From assembly GCA_003439945.1 (NCBI GenBank), contig QVRM01001038.1:1-64000 (forward strand): DNA of 64,000 bases. Reading direction: 5' to 3'. This document shows, one piece after another, positions 57,301 through 64,000 of the stretch (its first letter is position 1; each line of letters opens with the position of its first letter). The notes beneath the pieces were generated by a model. That model was not told the origin of the DNA. It was given only the letters and a program-made list of their open reading frames with translations, and ran no database searches. The stretch comes from Dermanyssus gallinae (Eukaryota > Arthropoda > Arachnida > Mesostigmata > Dermanyssidae). The position numbers and the translations under genes were made by a program.

Positions 57301-59487
57301 TCGGTCTATTTATTGGTTCACGAGACACCGCGGCGCGCTGACAAAAGGGTGTCAGAAACCGCTCTTAAATCGGTGTGTTTGTTTTGTATAGGAATTCAGG
57401 TTAAATTAGGATTTGACTTGGATTGCCGATCATAGATCGACCCTCTTCCGGTGTCGGCCGATGATCGTTTGGACGGCGGAGGGAGAACGTTGGGGTTTCG
57501 GCACGGAAGGCTGTGGCTGTTATCTGCTGACTGGTTGAGATATGTATCGGTGGGTGAACGTTCGGTACGCTGAGGTTTTGGCGCGGACGCTGCAATCGTT
57601 GGACGTGGTCGGTTAGGGTAGATTTGAACCCCATTGGCATGGACGCTGTGGCCGTTGGACGTGGTCGGTTAGGACTTACTTGAATTGCGCCATGATGCGT
57701 ATACAGTAAAAGATCAGTACATTATTTGTATCTATGTAGTGGAATCTATTCAAAAGTATTTCACCGTAAGTTGCTAAAGAAATATCTACCTTGACGAATG
57801 GATCTCCCAGGATCTCTCACGTCGCTTGCAAAAAGCTGAAGATAACAAGACGTTTTGTTTAACATACTATAGTAGCACCAGCGAACAACATGTCCTTCTG
57901 ATTACCCAAGCAATTAAAAGTTACGTTCGCCAAACTATAATGGTTAAACCCAAAGAAGTAGCGCCACCAAAGAAAGCACACAGTCTGTTCTACTTTATGT
58001 TCTTCTGTATATTTTCTTGAAGGAAACCTTCATATTCAGTAGCGGCACTATATTTATAAAGATTCCAATTCCGATCGATTGCTATCTGATATTTTCCGTA
58101 ATTTCGTGTACCCATGAGACCCAACCAACCTCAAATGAGCTAGAAAACGCTTTTACTTTATGTTGTCAAAAGAAACAATCCCCTTGCGTTACTAATGTTA
58201 GTATACTGTACCATTTCGTGGCTTTTGACATTAAATTATTATGTAGTTGACATTAAATCCGTGGTACCAACATTTTAGCCTAGGAAATAACATATTATGT
58301 GCAAGTTATACCTAATTACTAATAAACATCTTTTATATTATGAGCTAGACCTGCTTACAATGCTCGCTAGATTCCCAATGGTGCCAAGCCGTATTAGCGC
58401 CGTAACCAAGGTTAATATTAGTGTTAATTTTCTGCGTATAAGTGTAGTGCTCCAACGTGAACCCACAACACAAATTCCTGAAAGTGTATTTGTGTTTATA
58501 CACTAAAAATGGCATTGATTGAATCTTACTTTCAGCGTTGAATCTGCCCCGTCGCCGAAGCCATGTGATGATCAATGTGTGTTGTGCTGCTCGGACGAGA
58601 ACGGAAAGAAATATTGCCACCCGGTGATCAAAGGACTAAAGCCTCACTTTGGTTCTGTGAGCCTTACGGCAATCAAATTTCTCACCGAGGCAATCAGAGG
58701 CAGGCTCTCTTCAATCAGAGGCATCAATCGACAGCAGTCTCCAGGAAACGGCGCCCCAAAAGGTGATCTCCAGGGCGGTTTGCCGACACCACTATCCACA
58801 GAACAACAGTTGCCAGGCGAGCATAATCCAGAAAACACCGCTTCCGAAAATCCCGTATCTGGCGTAGAGCAAGACACAACAGGAGCAGGCGTACAGCTGA
58901 GCACGGCCAGTGGCGGCGAACCCCCGATTTCAGGTGAAGGCTCTAATAGCCCTCTCCGAAGTTCTAGCAGCCCCCTCGAAAGCTCTGATAGCCCCCTCGA
59001 AAGCTCTGACAGCCCCCTCGAAAGCTCTGGCAGCCCCCTCGAAGGCTCTAACAGCCCCCTCGAAGAATCTAACAGTCCTCACGGAAGCTCTGACAGTCCT
59101 CTCGAAGGCGCTGACAGTCCTCACGAAGGCTCTGTCAGTCCTCTCGCAGGATCTGAAAGTCCTCGCGAAGGCACTGACAATCCTCTCGCAGGATCTGAAA
59201 GTCCTCTCGAAGGCTCTGTCAGTCCTCTCGCAGGATCTGAAAGTCCTCGCGAAGGTACTGACAATCCTCTCGCAGGATCTGAAAGTCCTCTCGAAGGCTC
59301 TGGCAGTCCTCTCGCAGGATCTGAAAGTCCTCGCGAAGGCACTGACAATCCTCTCGCAGGATCTGAAAGTCCTCTCGAAGGCTCTAACAGCCCTCTCGAA
59401 GTCTCCACTCCTGCAGGAAGCCAGCTTGCTACCTCATCGTCTACCGGATCACCGCTAGAAGATTTGGCACCCCGTCGTTCCGTCTAA
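54261..59487 (+). CDS. Secreted WAP-like, Ser/Pro-repeat protein, 3 exons
   Basis: Exons 54261-54340, 54718-54912 and 58536-59487 join in frame (AT|G and AT|C junctions, GT-AG introns) to 408 residues. Residues 1-21 form a signal peptide (hydrophobic core ILTVLIFGLTAA). Cysteines at 24, 30, 51, 56, 62, 63, 67 and 72, with CNETKCGPDTMCCEGACG, fit a whey acidic protein-like four-disulfide core, a fold often found in protease inhibitors and antimicrobials. A second cluster, PCDDQCVLCCSDENGKKYC, follows. Sequons NET and NIT suggest N-glycosylation. Residues 230-383 are 22 seven-residue repeats, extended and Ser/Pro rich, likely O-glycosylated. Intron 2 (3.6 kb) holds a mariner with a SINE. The function is unknown; the fold assignment is moderately sure. 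Confidence 0.8.
54718..54912 (+). CDS. Secreted WAP-like protein, exon 2 (cysteine-rich)
   Basis: The acceptor TACAG ends at 54717. It encodes GFCPRKMANPF to LNITCP with seven of the eight WAP-like cysteines. The donor is GTAAGT at 54913. Confidence 0.85.
55098..56690 (+). mobile_element. Mariner transposon remnant in intron 2, carrying a SINE
   Basis: The ends are inverted: AATCAAAAAGTTCTCTAGCC near 55105 and the reverse complement GATCAAAAAGTTTGTAGC near 56680. Broken transposase frames include DRRLKLRKTADELAMSYAVY, VTADETWTKHFTPEHD with the first catalytic Asp, YYAAILDQLK and LFRHDNAPVHTS with the second Asp. After the SINE, frames reading YLFGNLKKYSP and similar continue. The order and spacing are those of a 1.3-kb mariner; many stops. 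Confidence 0.8.
56273..56465 (-). mobile_element. tRNA-derived SINE, copy 3 (inside mariner)
   Basis: It is collinear with the copy at 39636-39827. It is flanked by TCCGTACCT at 56264-56272 and 56466-56474, a nine-base target duplication lying within the mariner sequence. The B box is slightly altered (GGTCCGAGCCC). Confidence 0.85.
56700..57670. other. Intron 2 sequence with repeat debris
   Basis: It contains CTGAAACACCCTGTATATAT at 57043-57062, a terminus-like motif next to TA repeats (57056-57087). A direct repeat, GTTGGACGTGGTCGGTTAGG, occurs at 57598-57617 and 57655-57674. No gene is recognised. Confidence 0.5.
57671..58535. other. Rest of intron 2
   Basis: AT-rich sequence; plus-strand frames of 64-77 codons at 57826-58250 match nothing known. 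Confidence 0.4.
58536..59487 (+). CDS. Secreted WAP-like protein, exon 3 (repeat domain)
   Basis: The acceptor CTTTCAG ends at 58535. It encodes VESAPSPKPCDDQCVLCC, a linker of about 115 residues, the 22 repeats and a short tail ending in RRSV before TAA at 59485-59487. An in-frame ATG at 58519 lies in the intron and is not the start. Confidence 0.85.
58948..59409 (+). repeat. Coding minisatellite: 22 units of 21 bp, 84-bp higher-order unit
   Basis: Seven-residue units of the type SPLEGSx. The first eight are varied. From unit 9 the set SPLEGSx, SPLAGSE, SPREGTD, NPLAGSE forms a 28-residue block repeated three times (first member SPHEGSV in block 1). As 21 and 84 are multiples of three, unit changes keep frame, and other frames stay open too. 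Confidence 0.95.
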
Positions 59488-59739
59488 GCCTCTCGATTCC
59501 TTCCTACCTGCCGATCGAACGGCACAACCCACGATTGGCACTCCTGAGCAAAGCTAAAGGAAAACTAGGCAGGAGAAACTGTCAGCCCATAGAGAAAGAG
59601 GCAACGCATCCAACAGAGATGCTGACAGATGCAATACAATACACGGTCTGATTTATTGACGGAACTGCGTTTTCACATTATTTAAGTTCTTGAAAAAATA
59701 ATAGGCACACTAGATGTCTTTATGTACACATTTATGCAA

Positions 59740-59776
<37 letters not shown>

Positions 59777-60079
59777 AATGTGTATCTATACTCATTATTT
59801 ATTTAGGTGTAGCCAAATATACATTTGTAGTGTAATGGTACCAATTTACGCAAACAGGTTACACATTCACACAAGTTTAGATAATTGCACCAACCCAAAT
59901 ATTTCCACATGTTTACATTTACATATTTGCGCTAACGCATCTTGAACGCATGTTGCACAACTACCCTTGCGAATTACCTCACAGACGTGAGTACTCGAAT
60001 TATTCAAGAAAGGAAGCCCCTAATAAACGGTAGGCGTTAGGCGAGATACTGTATCCTAGTTTGGTTGAAAACGATGGGT
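59488..60079. other. 3' UTR and intergenic sequence
   Basis: It holds the likely 3' UTR of the secreted-protein gene (no AATAAA close to the stop; AATAAT near 59698) and a (TA)n at 59742-59774. Nothing else recognised. Confidence 0.45.
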
Positions 60080-61290
60080 TTCACAAACGTGGTAGTGCGG
60101 CAGTTACAACGGCTGATGGTCCACTGCGGTAAGTGGAGAAAGAAAAGTGAAAAGAGATTTTGGATAATTTTGAACGCAAACAAAGCAACGCGCACACAAT
60201 GCATTTATCTCGTCGAAACGACGTCCTACGCCTACAGAACATCTGCAGCTTCTGTCGTGTGTTACTCTGAAAGAATCGTTCTGGATGATCTGGGTCCGAC
60301 GAGATATTCCGACATGAACTCCCCCCGGGAAGAACGGAAAAAGCATACCAAAATACCCGGAATGACAACGTCTTAAAGCCGAGAAGAAGACCTTCACCTA
60401 GAACGCGAATCTGTCGTCTAAGTCGTCTCAACGCCACAATGATAGAATAGCATTTAGGTGTTAGAGCAGCCAGATGACACTGCCACTTCAAGGTCTCATG
60501 AAGGTTTAGGCCCAAACATTTGGCCGCCTGAAACAAAGCGAGGTGTGTCTCATCAAATGTGTTGCACACCAACGGTTCTTTGAGGAATATAAGATAGCAC
60601 CATGCCGGTCTTGCTGTTGTATGTTTTGAGAGTCAGCGGCCGTGCTGCAACTGAGATTGTTGGAGAAACCCTAGATATCTCAACAAGTCCGGCCCTTGGT
60701 GCATTTAAGATGTCCCTCACGGTGTCAAGCTTTTAGGGGACGGAGGATAGTCAAGAATAGAAAACAACCTTCTTAAAAAACGTGTAATTCTGGCCGGTTT
60801 TCCTAGCGATGACAACATGGCCAAAAACGTTGAAAGTCTCGATAGTCTCTTCAACACATACAAGGGTAGTACGTACGCCGTCGTCAAGTTTGCTCGGCTC
60901 AACATAAAATAGCATCGAGGTGTCATCCGCCTACGCGAGCGTCTCATCAATGTCATTCGCCGAAATCCTAAGAAGGATTAAATTCATAAAAATAATTAGC
61001 ATGTTGGGCCGATCTTGGAACCGATGGAAGGCAAGTACAGATTCTTAAGGTGTGCCAATATTGACTTCCCGACGGGGATTCACTAAGATGAGGAGCTGTA
61101 GGATTTCCCCTAAACATAACAACAACAAGATGGTGATCAGAGAAAACGGAACTAATAGACCGCAGAAACAACACATGCACGCCTACTAAAATTCGCCACA
61201 GCGATGTGATGAATGCACTTCCCAATGACGGCCAAGATACTTCGATAATGACATGGTGATAATATCTAGAAGAGACCAACGCTGAACATT
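60080..61290 (-). mobile_element. Jockey-like LINE, degenerate RT part
   Basis: Minus-strand fragments: RFQDRPNMLIIFMNLI near 61020 (position of the QGS box), ADDTSMLFYVEPSKL near 60910 (YxDD box region), then CLGLNLHETLKWQCHLAALT and IIVALRRLRRQIRVL near 60500 and FKTLSFRVFWYAF. The FLGxxL...WxxHI..L..K pattern after ADD is typical of Jockey/CR1-type RTs. Several stops and shifts. Confidence 0.6.
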
Positions 61291-61299
61291 CCTCAGAGA

Positions 61300-62245
61300 G
61301 AGGTGTGCCAAGGAAGTTCGATTCGAGTCTCCCTAGATAGCAAACAAGGGAGGCCAGGGGCTAGAATTAAACATTTTTTAAGGAGGTTGTTGTTAAAGAA
61401 TGTTAAAGAAGGGGCTACAGGAACTTCTCCGTTCTCTCAAACATCAAGCATCATGCTTCTGTCCGGCTGGACTAGAAGTCAAAAATATAGCCATTGAAAT
61501 CGGATTTATTTTGTAGTCGAAGACGAACTACCTGGACCGTACCACCGCTACCGAAAGTACCGCACAACTTGAGCGCACATCACTCTCCACTCTGCCGCTG
61601 CTGTCCATTGGTAATAGCGACAGTGGACGGTTCGCAAAGACGTAAGACGACACACTAATCGCGTTCGGCGCTCTCGAAGAAGACTGTCAAATTTGCATTG
61701 ACAGATTTAACTTACAGCTTTGTCTAATCCCTGAGGTCGATATTAACAATTAATCTTAATAATTCGTCATCTAAAGTTGCAAAGCAAAAGCTGTGTCCAG
61801 TTAGTACGTCGCCGAGTGTAAGTAGCGAATCAACTCTGGACCCTTTGAGTTACATCTATTTAGATGTCTCTATTTGTTTAGTCAATACTTTTGTTGATTT
61901 ATTGAGTTGACGCATAAGCTGGCAACTTACGGAGGGACCAGAAAACGTAACGGTTAGAAAAGATAGGATCATATTTTGAACTAAGAGTCTTCTTAGTAAC
62001 CGCACTTTTAGAAATTGGGTGAACAATTTTCGCTCGTCTGACCGATAGCTAAGATAGTTATTAGGCCACTATTTTCACAACTTGGAACAAGGATAATTTT
62101 TGAGTAGCTTTATACTCTCACTCGGCACTCAAAGCTTAGCTGTTGGCTAAGAACTTCAAACGCATCCACAAGTCACACACTCAAAGTATTTCCGTTTTTG
62201 TGAAACCAATTTGCTTGTGCACTTATTGCCGAATATCTAGGGCTA
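61300..62245. other. No gene recognised
   Basis: Possibly more of the LINE at 60080-61290, but no motif is clear. Confidence 0.35.
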
Positions 62246-62249
62246 GAGC

Positions 62250-62960
62250 TCCGTTGGCTGGTCTAGATCGTCTGCGAAGAACAAGCGACTCTCGGCGCCA
62301 CCTCTTTGCATCAGTAGCATCGTGCTCCATGCCGCACCTTTATGGGAGCACACGACCACCAGAGCTACAACACGGCTCTTCCTCCACGAGACCCAAAGAC
62401 CTATAGCGCTCAACATGCTTAGGGCATGTCGCACGGCTTCCTCAGTAGCCATACAAGTCTTCTCTAGACAGACACCCTGAGATTTAAGAGTAAAAGAACT
62501 AACTTCAAGAAACTCCTAAATTAAGGTCCGGACGGAGGGACTAGTAACTCGCATAACAGATTCTAATTAGATTTGGAATGGATTCAGCGAAATTATCCAG
62601 TCGGGCCATACTAGATTCTGGACATAATCAATACCCTCTGATCTCAAAAAATGATACAGCCTTCAGCGCGGTTCTCTTACCTACCCACTCGCGCAACTGC
62701 TAAGCAGCGTTCAGCAATACCGACACCGCATTGGTAAAACTGTCCCCCTTATGCCGTTTATGCAATTCGGGAGAGGCTAACAATGTAAGGCACTGCTCCA
62801 AACGCTGCACCCTTTTGTAATACTGAGCGATAACTAATGTCTTGGAACCTAAGACTGGAAAGTCCCCTTTGTAAAGACGCACCTCAGGGGTCACACATCC
62901 TGGTTTATGAAGATTCGCAGATTTTGTCTCCAAGGCAAAAATAACCTCTTCAGAAAGTTG
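62250..62960 (+). mobile_element. Dispersed repeat G, copy 2
   Basis: It is collinear with 17600-18290 over about 690 bp with many substitutions and small deletions. In the knuckle region it reads CRLCNSGEANNVRHCSKRC (CX2CX9HX4C), clearer than in copy 1, which supports a LINE ORF2 C-terminus. Confidence 0.55.

Positions 62961-64000
<1,040 letters not shown>

Noticed and set aside
58910..59458. 182-codon second frame (plus) and a 95-codon minus-strand frame over the repeat domain
   Set aside because: A 21-bp period is a multiple of three, so every frame without a stop in one unit stays open. The spliced frame with signal peptide explains the locus.

Overview
The window is eukaryotic nuclear DNA from an invertebrate animal, most likely an arthropod. 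Genes have GT-AG introns. Mobile DNA dominates and includes R1-clade and R2-like non-LTR retrotransposons, mariner transposons and a tRNA-derived SINE. (TA)n microsatellites occur every few kilobases, with (TTG/CAA)n, (GAT)n and (ATT)n arrays. I lean weakly towards a chelicerate but the sequence does not settle it. No rRNA gene, functional tRNA gene, CRISPR array or bacterial operon was seen.

Two host genes are convincing. A complete five-exon branched-chain amino acid aminotransferase (BCAT) gene lies on the minus strand at 1120-5108; every splice junction keeps frame and the product is 392 residues with a mitochondrial-type N-terminus. A three-exon gene for a secreted protein lies on the plus strand at 54261-59487; it has a signal peptide, a WAP-like eight-cysteine domain, a second cysteine cluster and 22 tandem seven-residue Ser/Pro repeats. 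A broken RpL27 retrocopy lies at 33226-33545.

Layout: 1-6.5 kb BCAT and its upstream region; 6.5-21.5 kb mostly gene-free, with mariner and LINE debris and microsatellites; 21.5-36 kb a dense LINE nest, containing a young 5'-truncated element with poly(A) and target-site duplication (23298-25243) and a nearly full-length LINE with a restriction-like endonuclease (25540-28432); 36.7-38.7 kb two adjacent perfect palindromes centred on (TA)n and a mariner copy; 42-45.3 kb alternating TTG and CAA arrays; 46.7-53.5 kb a second LINE nest, where an R1-clade element sits inside the 3' end of an R2-like element; 54-59.5 kb the secreted-protein gene, whose second intron holds a mariner carrying a SINE; 60-63 kb further LINE debris.

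The mobile elements can be ordered by nesting. SINE copies sit inside both longer mariner copies, and R1-clade and family A LINEs sit inside older elements, each flanked by 10-13 bp duplications. Several LINE 3' ends run directly into (TA)n tracts. This suggests either that the elements carry TA tails that seed microsatellites, or that they insert at TA tracts.
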